Assembly: GCF_019048065.1 (NCBI RefSeq) | Contig: NZ_CP077291.1 | Location: 806,001-870,000 of the forward strand | Direction of reading: 5' to 3' | Source of the DNA: Citrobacter farmeri | GTDB lineage: Bacteria; Pseudomonadota; Gammaproteobacteria; Enterobacterales; Enterobacteriaceae | DNA length: 64,000 nucleotides | In this document: positions 26,841 through 35,563 of the stretch, one piece after another | How positions within the stretch are numbered: position 1 is the stretch's first letter | Layout of the letters: every line of letters starts with the position of its first letter | Program-made: the position numbers and the translations under genes | Notes under the pieces: generated by a model | Told to the model about the DNA's origin: nothing | Database searches by the model: none | What the model saw: the letters and a program-made list of their open reading frames with translations, nothing else

Positions 26841-26856
26841 GGCAAGAATTACGCCA
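26841..26856 (-). promoter_or_regulatory. Sigma-54-type promoter of xdhABC
   Basis: Minus strand TGGCGT-AATTC-TTGCC keeps the -24 GG, the -12 GC and the exact spacing. Transcription would start near 26831, 40 bases before the chosen xdhA start. Confidence 0.7.
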
Positions 26857-26963
26857 GAAGCGCAAAGTCGTGTTGCGAGAGAAGGGAAGTGTGACGGAGA
26901 TAATAATATGGCCTGTGAAAGGGATGACAGCGCGGGGAAAACATACGTCTTGCTTATCATTAT

Positions 26964-26978
26964 GAGTTTAATCAACTC
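26964..26978. promoter_or_regulatory. Candidate YgeV enhancer site upstream of xdhA
   Basis: GAGTTTAATCAACTC sits inside the perfect dyad ATGAGTT-TAATC-AACTCAT (26962-26980), about 140 bases upstream of the predicted xdhA start. It resembles the site at 21097-21111 ahead of ygeW. Confidence 0.45.
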
Positions 26979-27111
26979 ATTGTGATACACGGTAAGTGGT
27001 GGTGATAGCGTTTATCTGGCAGTCTGAGAGGCTACTTACCGACTCAATAAATTTGGCATCCGGATTATGACTGCTATCATATGGCGTCTGTGAATGTAGC
27101 GAGGAACGGTT

Positions 27112-27855
27112 TTGAGCGCAGGACGCCTGAAGAAAAATAGTCTGGGTATTGCCATGCTGCTTTGTGCAGGATTGCTGATCGCAGGCTGCTCGGGGAGCAA
27201 ATCGTCTGATTCCGGGTCTGGAGCCGTTTATACTGTCAAACGGGGGGATACCCTTTACCGTATTTCACGCACGACCGGCACCAGCGTTAAAGATCTTGCG
27301 CGTCTGAACGGCATTTCTCCGCCGTATACCATTGAGGTTGGGCAAAAGCTGAAACTCGGTGGATCGAAAACAGCCTCAGCGAAATCCACTAAAAAATCGT
27401 CCAGCAAAACGGCAGCGGTCAGACCGTCCTCTTCTGTGCCACAATCATCCTGGCCACCGGTGGGCCAACGTTGTTGGCAATGGCCAGCCAGCGGTAAGGT
27501 GATCCTGCCTTACTCCACGGCAGAAGGTGGTAACAAGGGGATCGATATTTCCGCGGCTCGTGGTACACCGGTTTATGCCGCCGGAGCAGGGAAGGTGGTT
27601 TATGTGGGCAACCAACTGCGCGGCTACGGTAATCTCATTATGATCAAACACAGTGAAGATTACATTACCGCCTATGCGCACAATGACACCCTGCTGGTGA
27701 ATAACGGACAAAGCGTGAAGGCCGGACAGAAAATTGCCACGATGGGCAGCACTGATGCGGCCTCGGTGCGGTTGCATTTCCAGATTCGCTACCGCGCGAC
27801 GGCCATCGATCCGCAGCGTTACCTGCCGCCGCAGGGCAGCAAACCGAAATGCTGA
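27112..27855 (+). CDS. ygeR: LysM/LytM lipoprotein YgeR (ActS), amidase activator
   Basis: 247 residues from a TTG start preceded by GAGGAA. A lipoprotein signal ends at LLIAGC (Cys near residue 25). A LysM domain follows (YTVKRGDTLYRISRTTGTSVKDLARLN, about 40-84), then a Ser/Lys-rich linker and a LytM/M23-type domain (GKVILPYSTAEGGNKGIDISAARGTPVYAA...). The zinc ligands of true M23 peptidases are largely missing, as in degenerate activators. The E. coli homologue, also called ActS, is an outer-membrane-anchored activator of cell-wall amidases. It is not part of purine metabolism. Confidence 0.94.
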   Translation: MSAGRLKKNSLGIAMLLCAGLLIAGCSGSKSSDSGSGAVYTVKRGDTLYRISRTTGTSVKDLARLNGISPPYTIEVGQKLKLGGSKTASAKSTKKSSSKTAAVRPSSSVPQSSWPPVGQRCWQWPASGKVILPYSTAEGGNKGIDISAARGTPVYAAGAGKVVYVGNQLRGYGNLIMIKHSEDYITAYAHNDTLLVNNGQSVKAGQKIATMGSTDAASVRLHFQIRYRATAIDPQRYLPPQGSKPKC

Positions 27856-27889
27856 CGGCGAATTAATCGCCAGTCGGCAGGTCTGTCCC

Positions 27890-27917
27890 TTGCCAACAAG
27901 AGCGTAAGGTTTATAAT
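27890..27917 (+). promoter_or_regulatory. Promoter of tRNA-Gly
   Basis: TTGCCA at 27890-27895 and TATAAT at 27912-27917 are separated by 16 bases and lie 17 bases before the mature tRNA. Confidence 0.75.
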
Positions 27918-27934
27918 GCCTTACGCACTCCAAA

Positions 27935-28008
27935 GCGGGCGTAGTTCAATGGTAGAACGAGAGCTTCCCAAGCTCTATACGAGGGTTCGATTCCCTTCGC
28001 CCGCTCCA
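27935..28008 (+). tRNA. glyU: tRNA-Gly (anticodon CCC)
   Basis: Complete cloverleaf: acceptor arm GCGGGCG/CGCCCGC, anticodon stem AGAGC/GCTCT around loop TTCCCAA (anticodon CCC, reads GGG), T-arm GGGTTCGATTCCC, and an encoded CCA end. The position beside ygeR is the same as E. coli glyU. tRNA 3' ends are common integration sites; see the direct repeat that starts inside it. Confidence 0.97.
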
Positions 28009-28025
28009 GACTCAAGTCTCCTGAA
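28001..28025 (+). repeat. Left copy of a 25-bp direct repeat at the tRNA 3' end
   Basis: The sequence from CCGCTCCAGACTCAA to CCTGAA recurs at 43799-43823 with three mismatches. The left copy overlaps the last 8 bases of glyU. It may be an attachment-site remnant bounding a 15.8-kb insertion. Confidence 0.5.
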
Positions 28026-28217
28026 GTCTACTAAACTCAATTTTCCCTTGATAAATCAGCAGTTATAAAATTCTATTCATTAATTGAGTCCAACCAAACT
28101 TGCTCCCTCAGGACAGCCTGTTCAACCGTTTTATGTACATCACATATGAAAATCCAAATATATTTTTGACATTTTATGGTTACAGAGAGAGACTGCCAGA
28201 CAGAAGCAGGAGGGCTT
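28026..28217. promoter_or_regulatory. Promoter/operator region of the ars operon
   Basis: An AT-rich leader with TTGACA at 28166-28171. The best -10 at usual spacing is weak (GAGACT at 28189). The segment ATATGAAAATCCAAATATAT just upstream is an imperfect AT-rich dyad of the kind bound by ArsR. Repression by ArsR with release by arsenite is expected from the family. Confidence 0.5.
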
Positions 28218-28571
28218 ATGCTGCAATTATCATCCATACAACTCTTCAAAAATCTCTCCGATGAAACCCGCCTGGGCATCGTGTTGCTGCTCAGGGAGAT
28301 GGGGGAGCTGTGCGTGTGCGATCTCTGCACGGCGCTGGAACAGTCCCAGCCCAAGATCTCCCGTCATCTGGCAATGCTACGGGAAAGTGGATTATTGCTG
28401 GATCGCAAGCAGGGGAAATGGGTGCATTACCGCTTGTCCCCGCATATTCCTGCCTGGGCTGCTCAGGTAATTGAGCAGGCCTGGTTAAGTCAACAGGACG
28501 ACGTACAGGCTATCGCCCGTAAGCTGGCATCGGCAAACTGCTCTGGCAGCGGCAAGGCTGTTTGTATCTAA
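28218..28571 (+). CDS. arsR: Arsenical-responsive repressor ArsR
   Basis: 117 residues from the ATG at 28218 (CAGGAGGG upstream), matching plasmid-type ArsR; an upstream ATG at 28176 lies next to the promoter and is rejected. A winged-helix ArsR/SmtB protein with the arsenite-binding ELCVCDLC motif (Cys32, Cys34, Cys37) and the DNA-recognition helix QSQPKISRHLAMLRESG. It represses arsRDABC until As(III) binds. Confidence 0.96.
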   Translation: MLQLSSIQLFKNLSDETRLGIVLLLREMGELCVCDLCTALEQSQPKISRHLAMLRESGLLLDRKQGKWVHYRLSPHIPAWAAQVIEQAWLSQQDDVQAIARKLASANCSGSGKAVCI

Positions 28572-28618
28572 AAAATTTACCTGTACATATATGTTTTTAC
28601 GAATATAAGGTGCGAGAG

Positions 28619-28981
28619 ATGAAAACCTTAACGGTGTTTGACCCGGCAATGTGCTGTAGTACCGGCGTCTGTGGTTCCGATGTCGATCAGGTTCTGGTCG
28701 ATTTTTCTGCTGATGTGCAATGGCTGAAAGGGCGCGGGGTGCAGGTTGAACGATACAACCTGGCGCAACAGCCGATGAGCTTCGTTGAGAATGCAAAAGC
28801 GAAAGCATTCCTTGAAGCTTCCGGAGCCGAAGGGCTTCCGCTGCTGTTGCTGGACGGCGAAACGGTGATGGCAGGACGTTACCCCAAACGTGCTGAACTG
28901 GCTCGCTGGTTCGGTATACCGCTGGAGAAAGTGGGTTTAGCGCCCACCCGTTGCTGTGGTGGTAATACGTCCTGTTGTTGA
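28619..28981 (+). CDS. arsD: Arsenite metallochaperone ArsD
   Basis: 120 residues. Vicinal cysteine pairs typical of ArsD are all present: Cys12-Cys13 with Cys18, Cys112-Cys113 and Cys119-Cys120. ArsD carries trivalent arsenic to the ArsA ATPase and acts as a weak second repressor. It follows arsR by 47 bases and ends 17 bases before arsA. Confidence 0.96.
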   Translation: MKTLTVFDPAMCCSTGVCGSDVDQVLVDFSADVQWLKGRGVQVERYNLAQQPMSFVENAKAKAFLEASGAEGLPLLLLDGETVMAGRYPKRAELARWFGIPLEKVGLAPTRCCGGNTSCC

Positions 28982-28998
28982 GTATGTCAGGAGGACAT

Positions 28999-30750
28999 AT
29001 GAAATTCCTACAGAATATCCCGCCTTACCTGTTTTTTACCGGTAAGGGAGGCGTAGGCAAAACCTCAATTTCCTGCGCGACGGCTATACGGCTGGCAGAG
29101 CAGGGCAAGCGGGTTTTGCTGGTCAGTACCGATCCGGCTTCTAACGTTGGCCAGGTATTCAATCAGACTATCGGCAATACGGTTCAGCCCGTGGCTGCTG
29201 TGCCCGGCCTTTCAGCACTGGAGATAGATCCGCAAGACGCTGCCCAGCAATACCGCGCCAGAATCGTTAACCCTATCAAAGGCCTTCTGCCTGATGATGT
29301 CGTAAGCAGTATCAACGAGCAGCTTTCAGGGGCATGTACTACTGAAATTGCTGCATTTGATGAGTTCACTGGCTTATTGACCGATGCTTCTCTGCTGACT
29401 CGTTTTGATCACATCATTTTTGATACTGCTCCAACGGGCCACACTATTCGCCTTCTTCAGCTTCCCGGAGCCTGGAGCAGTTTCATTGAAAGTAACCCGG
29501 AGGGGGCTTCCTGCCTTGGCCCGATGGACGGGCTGGACAAACAGCGTGAGCAGTACGCGCATGCGGTTGAGGCGTTATCCGATCCTGAACGCACCCGGCT
29601 GGTGCTGGTCTCACGCTTGCAAAAATCCACGTTGCAGGAAGTCGCCAGAACGCATGAAGAGCTGACGGCGATTGGCCTGAAAAACCAGCATCTGGTTATT
29701 AACGGTGTTCTGCCTGCAGCCGAAGCAGAATATGACGTATTAGCCGCTGCGATATGGCAACGGGAGCAGGAGGCTCTGGCAACGCTTCCGTCCGGGTTAT
29801 CAGCGTTGCCGACTGACACGCTATTCCTGCAGCCGCTGAATATGGTTGGTGTGCCCGCACTGAAAGCTCTGCTCAACGAAGTCGCTATGCCAGCATCGCA
29901 TGCGGAACAGAGTATGCGGAACAAGCCAGCGAACATGTCACTCTCTGACCTGGTCGATGAACTCGCCCGTAGTGAACACGGCCTGATTATGCTGATGGGC
30001 AAAGGTGGCGTGGGTAAAACCACGATGGCAGCCGCCATCGCTGTCCGCCTGGCAGACAAGGGTTTTGATGTCCATCTCACCACGTCAGATCCTGCCGCAC
30101 ACCTGAGCACAACGTTGAACGGCAGCCTCAAAAACCTGCAGGTCAGCCGAATCAACCCTCACGATGAAACCGAACGCTATCGCCAGCATGTCCTTGAGAC
30201 GAAGGGGAGGGATCTGGACGAAGCAGGGAAACGGCTGCTCGAAGAGGATTTACGTTCCCCCTGCACAGAAGAGATTGCGGTATTCCAGGCGTTCTCACGG
30301 GTGATCCGTGAAGCGGGTAAACGATTTGTGGTGATGGATACGGCACCTACCGGGCATACGCTATTGCTGCTTGATGCTACCGGGGCTTATCACCGCGAGA
30401 TTGCCAGGAAGATGGGTGATAAAAGCCATTTTACCACGCCGATGATGCAGCTTCAGGACCCGCAGCGTACCAAAGTATTACTCGTCACTCTGCCTGAAAC
30501 CACACCTGTACTGGAAGCAGCACATTTGCAGGCCGATCTGGAACGTGCGGGGATTCATCCCTGGGGCTGGATTATCAATAACAGCCTTTCTATTGCCCGG
30601 ACGCGTTCACCACTGCTTTGCCAGCGAGCGCGACAGGAATTACCTCAGATTGAGGCAGTGAAACAGCTGCATGCCAGTCGTATGGCACTTGTTCCGCTGC
30701 TGGCCTCAGAGCCAGCCGGTATTGAAAAACTCAGAGCACTGGTGAGTTAA
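28999..30750 (+). CDS. arsA: Arsenite efflux ATPase ArsA
   Basis: 583 residues from the ATG at 28999 (CAGGAGGA upstream), the same length as the plasmid R773 enzyme. Two homologous halves each have a deviant Walker A GKGGVGKT (15-22 and near 334-341) and a DTAPTGHT signal. The metal-site cysteines lie in GACTTEIAAF, ASCLGP and SPCTEEIAVF. It powers ArsB, giving higher-level resistance than ArsB alone. Enterobacterial chromosomal ars loci often lack arsDA, so this is the mobile or plasmid-type operon. Confidence 0.96.
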   Translation: MKFLQNIPPYLFFTGKGGVGKTSISCATAIRLAEQGKRVLLVSTDPASNVGQVFNQTIGNTVQPVAAVPGLSALEIDPQDAAQQYRARIVNPIKGLLPDDVVSSINEQLSGACTTEIAAFDEFTGLLTDASLLTRFDHIIFDTAPTGHTIRLLQLPGAWSSFIESNPEGASCLGPMDGLDKQREQYAHAVEALSDPERTRLVLVSRLQKSTLQEVARTHEELTAIGLKNQHLVINGVLPAAEAEYDVLAAAIWQREQEALATLPSGLSALPTDTLFLQPLNMVGVPALKALLNEVAMPASHAEQSMRNKPANMSLSDLVDELARSEHGLIMLMGKGGVGKTTMAAAIAVRLADKGFDVHLTTSDPAAHLSTTLNGSLKNLQVSRINPHDETERYRQHVLETKGRDLDEAGKRLLEEDLRSPCTEEIAVFQAFSRVIREAGKRFVVMDTAPTGHTLLLLDATGAYHREIARKMGDKSHFTTPMMQLQDPQRTKVLLVTLPETTPVLEAAHLQADLERAGIHPWGWIINNSLSIARTRSPLLCQRARQELPQIEAVKQLHASRMALVPLLASEPAGIEKLRALVS

Positions 30751-30761
30751 TTTTTTTCTAT

Positions 30762-30784
30762 ACAGAGCGGCAATGCCGCTCTGT
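30762..30784 (+). repeat. Hairpin just before arsB
   Basis: ACAGAGCGGCA and TGCCGCTCTGT form a perfect 11-bp inverted repeat around one base, ending next to the AGGAGG of arsB and preceded by a T run at the arsA end. It may lower translation of the membrane pump relative to ArsA or trim the message. Confidence 0.6.
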
Positions 30785-30795
30785 CAGGAGGATGT

Positions 30796-32085
30796 ATGTT
30801 ACTGGCAGGCGCTATTTTTGTCCTGACCCTTGTTTTGGTTATCTGGCAGCCGAAAGGATTAGGGATCGGCTGGAGTGCGACCCTGGGCGCAGTGCTGGCG
30901 CTGATTTCTGGTGTTGTACACCCAGACGATATTCCTGCGGTGTGGAATATCGTCTGGAACGCGACGGCAACGTTTATTGCCGTGATCATCATTAGCCTTC
31001 TTTTGGATGAATCCGGCTTTTTCGAATGGGCTGCGCTGCACGTTTCGCGCTGGGGTAATGGTCGGGGGAGATTGCTGTTTACCTGGATAGTCCTGCTCGG
31101 CGCAGCGGTAGCGGCACTGTTTGCCAACGATGGCGCAGCACTTATTCTGACGCCGATTGTTATCGCTATGCTCCTGGCGCTTGGCTTCAGTAAAAGCACC
31201 ACGCTGGCATTCGTGATGGCTGCCGGGTTTATTGCCGATACGGCCAGCCTGCCGCTTATCGTCTCGAACCTGGTGAATATCGTTTCGGCTGATTTCTTCG
31301 GTCTGGGGTTCACGGAATATGCCTCAGTAATGGTGCCGGTGGATATTGCCGCTATCATCGCCACGCTGGTGATGCTGCATCTGTTCTTTCGCAAAGATAT
31401 TCCGCCCGCGTATGACCTGGAACGTCTGAAAGAACCGGTAAAAGCAATCAACGATCCGGCAACGTTCAGAGCTGGCTGGATAGTGTTGATTCTTCTGCTG
31501 GTAGGCTTTTTCGTCCTTGAACCACTTGGTATTCCCGTTAGCGCCATTGCGGCGGTTGGGGCGGCGATCCTGTTGGCGGTGGCGAAACGAGGCCATGCCA
31601 TTAACACCGGTAAGGTGCTGCGTGGGGCTCCCTGGCAGATCGTCATCTTCTCGCTGGGGATGTATCTGGTGGTCTATGGCTTGCGCAACGCCGGACTAAC
31701 GGATTACCTTTCAGGGGTGCTGAATGTGCTGGCGGATAAAGGGCTTTGGGCGGCGACGTTGGGAACCGGCTTCCTGACGGCAATCCTCTCTTCCATCATG
31801 AACAACATGCCTACCGTGCTGGTTGGCGCCCTCTCTATTGACGGCAGTACTGCAACCGGCGTAATCAAAGAGGCGATGATCTATGCCAACGTGATTGGCT
31901 GCGATCTGGGGCCGAAAATTACCCCTATTGGTAGCCTGGCAACGTTGCTCTGGCTGCATGTCCTTTCACAGAAGAATATGACGATCGCCTGGGGGTACTA
32001 TTTCCGCACCGGGATTATCATGACTCTGCCTGTGCTGTTTGTAACGCTGGCCGCGCTGGCGCTACGTCTTTCTTTCACTTTGTAG
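30796..32085 (+). CDS. arsB: Arsenite/antimonite efflux pump ArsB
   Basis: 429 residues, an inner-membrane protein with about 12 membrane segments; [12 protein letters not shown], the central [20 protein letters not shown] loop and [15 protein letters not shown] are family signatures. It extrudes As(III)/Sb(III) alone or with ArsA. AGGAGG lies 5-10 bases upstream of the start. Confidence 0.96.
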   Translation: MLLAGAIFVLTLVLVIWQPKGLGIGWSATLGAVLALISGVVHPDDIPAVWNIVWNATATFIAVIIISLLLDESGFFEWAALHVSRWGNGRGRLLFTWIVLLGAAVAALFANDGAALILTPIVIAMLLALGFSKSTTLAFVMAAGFIADTASLPLIVSNLVNIVSADFFGLGFTEYASVMVPVDIAAIIATLVMLHLFFRKDIPPAYDLERLKEPVKAINDPATFRAGWIVLILLLVGFFVLEPLGIPVSAIAAVGAAILLAVAKRGHAINTGKVLRGAPWQIVIFSLGMYLVVYGLRNAGLTDYLSGVLNVLADKGLWAATLGTGFLTAILSSIMNNMPTVLVGALSIDGSTATGVIKEAMIYANVIGCDLGPKITPIGSLATLLWLHVLSQKNMTIAWGYYFRTGIIMTLPVLFVTLAALALRLSFTL

Positions 32086-32097
32086 TGAGATACTGAA

Positions 32098-32523
32098 ATG
32101 AGCAACATCACCATTTATCACAACCCGGCCTGCGGCACGTCGCGTAATGCGCTGGAGATGATCCGCAACAGCGGTACTGAACCGAACGTTATTCATTACC
32201 TTGAAAATCCCCCGTCACGCGATGAACTGGTCAAACTTATTGCGGATATGGGGATTACTGTACGGGCGCTGCTGCGTAAAAATGTCGAGCCTTATGAAGA
32301 ACTGGGTCTTGCCGAAGATAAGTTTACTGACGATCGGTTAATCGACTTTATGCTGCAGCATCCGATCCTGATCAACCGTCCGATCGTGGTGACGCCGCTG
32401 GGAACGCGTCTGTGCCGTCCTTCAGAGGTGGTGTTGGATATCCTCCCTGATGTGCAAAAAGGTGCGTTTACAAAGGAAGATGGCGAGAAAGTGGTTAATG
32501 ATGCAGGCCAAATAGTGAAGTAA
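32098..32523 (+). CDS. arsC: Glutaredoxin-dependent arsenate reductase ArsC
   Basis: 141 residues. The catalytic Cys12 is in HNPACGTSRNALEMI, and the arginines of the anion site (IRNS, VRALLRK, TPLGTRLCRPSEVV) are present. It reduces arsenate to arsenite for export. Last gene of the operon, 12 bases after arsB. Confidence 0.96.
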   Translation: MSNITIYHNPACGTSRNALEMIRNSGTEPNVIHYLENPPSRDELVKLIADMGITVRALLRKNVEPYEELGLAEDKFTDDRLIDFMLQHPILINRPIVVTPLGTRLCRPSEVVLDILPDVQKGAFTKEDGEKVVNDAGQIVK

Positions 32524-32591
32524 ACATCAGGGGGAAGCATGTCCTCCAGGTTGTTGACCATGTTAAATAAAACATGAAATGAGTATTTCTG

Positions 32592-32626
32592 TAACGCCTT
32601 GCGGACGCAAGGCGTTATTCTTTTTT
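32592..32626 (+). terminator. Rho-independent terminator of the ars operon
   Basis: TAACGCCTTGC-GGAC-GCAAGGCGTTA is an 11-bp perfect stem with a 4-base loop, followed by TTCTTTTTT. It separates ars from the following operon. Confidence 0.9.
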
Positions 32627-32721
32627 GCCGCAAGCCATTCCGGAACAGAATATATCTTATCCTGCCAGTCACACTTTTCCTGCTTATCCATTTTTCAGTA
32701 ATCGTTATTTATTATTCTTGA

Positions 32722-32749
32722 TTGGCCCCATCTGGCAGATGTGTATAGT
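32722..32749 (+). promoter_or_regulatory. Promoter with internal dyad ahead of the desulfhydrase operon
   Basis: TTGGCC (32722-32727) and TATAGT (32744-32749) are 16 bases apart. The spacer contains the perfect dyad CATCT-GGC-AGATG (32729-32741), placed where a repressor would block RNA polymerase. No regulator gene is encoded in the operon. Confidence 0.5.
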
Positions 32750-32793
32750 CAATTTCACTTTTATAAAGTCTTTTTTATTAGCAAGGAGCGATT

Positions 32794-33798
32794 ATGCATC
32801 TGGCCCGGTTTCCTCGAATTTCTCTTGGTCATTTTCCCACGCCGCTGGAGCCGCTGAATAATTTAAGTGAATTATTAGGCGGACCTAAAATATGGATTAA
32901 ACGCGACGACGCAACCGGTCTGGCAACGGGCGGAAATAAAACCCGCAAACTGGAATTTCTGCTGGCGGATGCGCTGGAGAAAAAAGCCGATGTGGTCATT
33001 ACCCAGGGGGCGACGCAGTCAAACCATGTGCGTCAGACGATCGCGGGTGCCGCGCGTCTCGGGCTGAAAGCGAAAGCGCTGCTGGAAAAACGCGTTACCG
33101 ATTTTGGTGAGGATTACCAGCGTTCAGGCAACGTACTGCTGGATAACCTGCTCGGTGGCGACATCGTCGCTCATCTGCCGGGCGGCACCGATATGCAGCA
33201 GGCGATGGAAGAGTATGCGGAGACGCTGCGCGAGCAGGGGCACAGGCCGTATATCATCCCCGGCGGTGGCTCGAACCCGATCGGCGCGCTGGGTTACGTC
33301 GCCTGTGCGGAAGAGTTGCTGTATCAGTCATCGGAACGCCGTCTGCGCATCGATCATGTGGTTCACGCCACCGGCAGTACCGGCACGCAAGCGGGATTAG
33401 TCGCTGGTTTTACCGCCACCAACAGCCATATTCCGGTGCTGGGTATTAGCGTGCGCGCGCCAAAAGCAAAACAGGAAGAGAACGTCTGGAATCTGGCCTC
33501 GCGGACGCTGGAACTGCTCGGTGTGCCGGGAGAACTGTCGCGTCATGCGGTGGTGGCGAACAGTGATTATGTCGGTGACGGGTACGGTTTGCCGACAGAA
33601 GGCACGCTGGAAGCGCTGACTCTGCTCGCCCGCCATGAAGGTATTCTGCTCGATCCGGTTTATTCCGCAAAAGGCATGGCCGGGCTTATCGATCTTATCC
33701 GCAAAGGCCACTTCCGCCAGGATGAAAACGTCGTGTTTATCCATACCGGCGGTGCGGCGGGTCTGTTTGGTTATCGTCAGGTACTGGAGCATGGCTAA
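32794..33798 (+). CDS. PLP-dependent D-cysteine desulfhydrase / cysteate sulfo-lyase family protein
   Basis: 334 residues, fold-type II PLP enzyme of the ACC-deaminase/DcyD/CuyA family. Cofactor Lys is in [14 protein letters not shown] (near residue 51); [26 protein letters not shown], the phosphate cup [10 protein letters not shown] and [12 protein letters not shown] are present. AAGGAG precedes the ATG. Known relatives split D-cysteine to pyruvate, sulfide and ammonia, or L-cysteate to pyruvate, sulfite and ammonia. The sequence alone does not separate these; the adjacent sulfonate-type importer favours a sulfonated or S-substituted amino acid. First gene of a long operon; stop overlaps the racemase start by 8 bases. 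Confidence 0.88.
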   Translation: MHLARFPRISLGHFPTPLEPLNNLSELLGGPKIWIKRDDATGLATGGNKTRKLEFLLADALEKKADVVITQGATQSNHVRQTIAGAARLGLKAKALLEKRVTDFGEDYQRSGNVLLDNLLGGDIVAHLPGGTDMQQAMEEYAETLREQGHRPYIIPGGGSNPIGALGYVACAEELLYQSSERRLRIDHVVHATGSTGTQAGLVAGFTATNSHIPVLGISVRAPKAKQEENVWNLASRTLELLGVPGELSRHAVVANSDYVGDGYGLPTEGTLEALTLLARHEGILLDPVYSAKGMAGLIDLIRKGHFRQDENVVFIHTGGAAGLFGYRQVLEHG

Positions 33799-34501
33799 GC
33801 CCTTTCTGCTGGGCGTACTGGGCGGTATGGGACCGCTGGCGACGCTGGATTTTCAGCGCCGCCTGCTGGAAGCCACGCCTGCACTGAGCGATCAACAGCA
33901 GATCCCCACGGTCGTCTGGAATGTACCGCAAATTGCCGATCGCCAGCAGGCGCTGGCGGGCAAAGGGCCATCGCCCCTGCCGCAGCTGCTTCACGCTGTT
34001 GAGAAACTTAACCAGGCGGGGGCTAGCCATATCGCCATACCGTGCAACACGGCGCACCACTGGTACGACGCGCTGAGTGAAGCCAGTCGCGCGCCCATTT
34101 TGCACATTGTTGATGCCACGCTGGACGCGCTGGCACAGGTTGAGGAGAAACCTCAGCGGGTAGGTGTGATCGCCACGAAAGGCACGCTGACGGCAGGCTG
34201 GTATCAGGAGCGACTGGCGGCGCTGGGTATGGAGGCCATCGTGCCAACCCCGGAGGAGCTGGAACACTGGTTTGTACCAGGCTGCTACGCAGTAAAACGG
34301 GGAGCGCTGAATGAAGGCGGGGAATTACTGACGTTGCAGGCTAACGCGCTGTTTGCCCGAGGTGCGCAAAAGCTGGTGCTGGCCTGTACCGAAGTGCCAG
34401 TTGCGCTGGAGGCGGCCAGGGCGCCTTTTCGTCATCTCACCTGGGATCCGGCTCAGGCATTGGCCGAGCGATGTTCGCAGTTATGGCAAATAAATAGATA
34501 A
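33791..34501 (+). CDS. Aspartate/glutamate racemase family protein
   Basis: 236 residues from the ATG at 33791, inside the 3' end of the previous gene. The start [17 protein letters not shown] and the two catalytic cysteine motifs [13 protein letters not shown] and LACTEVPV are those of cofactor-independent Asp/Glu racemases. It probably interconverts the D and L forms of the amino acid handled by the upstream PLP enzyme. Cysteate resembles aspartate in shape and charge, which would suit this family. A second family member lies at 54885-55619. Confidence 0.85.
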   Translation: MAKPFLLGVLGGMGPLATLDFQRRLLEATPALSDQQQIPTVVWNVPQIADRQQALAGKGPSPLPQLLHAVEKLNQAGASHIAIPCNTAHHWYDALSEASRAPILHIVDATLDALAQVEEKPQRVGVIATKGTLTAGWYQERLAALGMEAIVPTPEELEHWFVPGCYAVKRGALNEGGELLTLQANALFARGAQKLVLACTEVPVALEAARAPFRHLTWDPAQALAERCSQLWQINR

Positions 34502-34555
34502 ACGGTCCAATTCGGTATTGGGCGAAATAATGGGTTTCATCAAAGGATAAATAGA

Positions 34556-35563
34556 ATGAAAAAAAGTTTTTTCTTATTAATAGCAGCGGGTGGCTTGTGG
34601 GCAAATATGAGCTTTGCCGATACGCCGGCTGAAGTTCGGGTCGCTTATAGCGGCGGTTCCCAGGTATTAATGCTGGCAAAAGCCGACGGCTCTCTGGATA
34701 AAGCGTTAAACAGCAAAGTGAAATGGGTGCAATTTGCGTCTGGTGCAGATGCTTTGAATTATTTCGCCAGCAATGCCATTGATATCGCCAATTTCGGCTC
34801 CAGCCCGGCGACAGCGGGTATTGTACGTAAATTACCGGTCGAGATTATTGGCATTTCGGGCGTCATTGCCAGCTACGAGCGACTGATCGGCAAAGACGGG
34901 ATCGTGAAAATCAATGACATCGAGGGCAAGCGTGTCGCCTATCCACCCAATTCAACGGCACAGTACGCCCTCGAAGCCGCAATCAGCGTAAATAAACTGG
35001 ATCGCAGCAAAATCACGCTGCTGCCGCTGCGTCCGGCAGAAATGGTGGCGGCCTGGAAACGTGGTGACATTGATGCTGGTTATGTCTGGGCGCCGTTTGC
35101 GCAGGAACTGGAGGCCTCGGGCGGCCATCAGGTCTTTGCCACCAAAGATCTGCAGAAAGAGGGTTACCTGATATACAACAACTATGTCGTGCGTAAAGCC
35201 TTTGCCGAACAGCATCCGGAAGCGGTGACCGCCTTCCTGCGCGTACACCAGCAGAAAGTGGATGAGTTCAGGAAAGATCCGGAGCGTGCCGCAGCCATTG
35301 TCGCTAAAGAAGTGGGGGCTCCGGTCACCACCGCCGCCAATACGTTGGGCGGGCTGGAATATCCGACGCTTGCTCAGCAGGGGACGGCTGACTGGCTGGG
35401 AAATGGCACACAAACCACAGACAGCGGTATTGGCAAAGCGTTGACCAAAACCGCCAGCTTCCTTGCCGGTATCGGTGAGATCCGCAAACGTGATATTCCT
35501 GCCAACTGGGATACCGCGATTGAGTCCCGCTACATTCGTGATGCGGCGGTGGCGGCGCAATGA
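34556..35563 (+). CDS. TauA/SsuA-type periplasmic binding protein
   Basis: 335 residues with a signal peptide cleaved after SFA (residue 21). The mature protein shows EVRVAYSGGSQVLMLAKADG, FASGADALNYFASNAIDIANFGSSPATAG and GKRVAYPPNSTAQYALEAA, typical of nitrate/sulfonate/taurine-binding proteins. It delivers a small anionic ligand to the next two gene products. The 54-base gap from the racemase has a short CCAAT/ATTGG dyad. The substrate is probably a sulfonate or related sulfur compound, by context only. Confidence 0.87.
   Translation: MKKSFFLLIAAGGLWANMSFADTPAEVRVAYSGGSQVLMLAKADGSLDKALNSKVKWVQFASGADALNYFASNAIDIANFGSSPATAGIVRKLPVEIIGISGVIASYERLIGKDGIVKINDIEGKRVAYPPNSTAQYALEAAISVNKLDRSKITLLPLRPAEMVAAWKRGDIDAGYVWAPFAQELEASGGHQVFATKDLQKEGYLIYNNYVVRKAFAEQHPEAVTAFLRVHQQKVDEFRKDPERAAAIVAKEVGAPVTTAANTLGGLEYPTLAQQGTADWLGNGTQTTDSGIGKALTKTASFLAGIGEIRKRDIPANWDTAIESRYIRDAAVAAQ

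Noticed and set aside
26792..26845. Longer xdhA reading frame starting at 26845
   Set aside because: The ATG overlaps the -12 part of the sigma-54-type promoter and has no ribosome site; the start at 26791 has a strong one.
33635..33790. N-terminal extension of the racemase frame
   Set aside because: It lies entirely inside the PLP-lyase gene; the family's start (LGGMGP near residue 10) fits the ATG at 33791.
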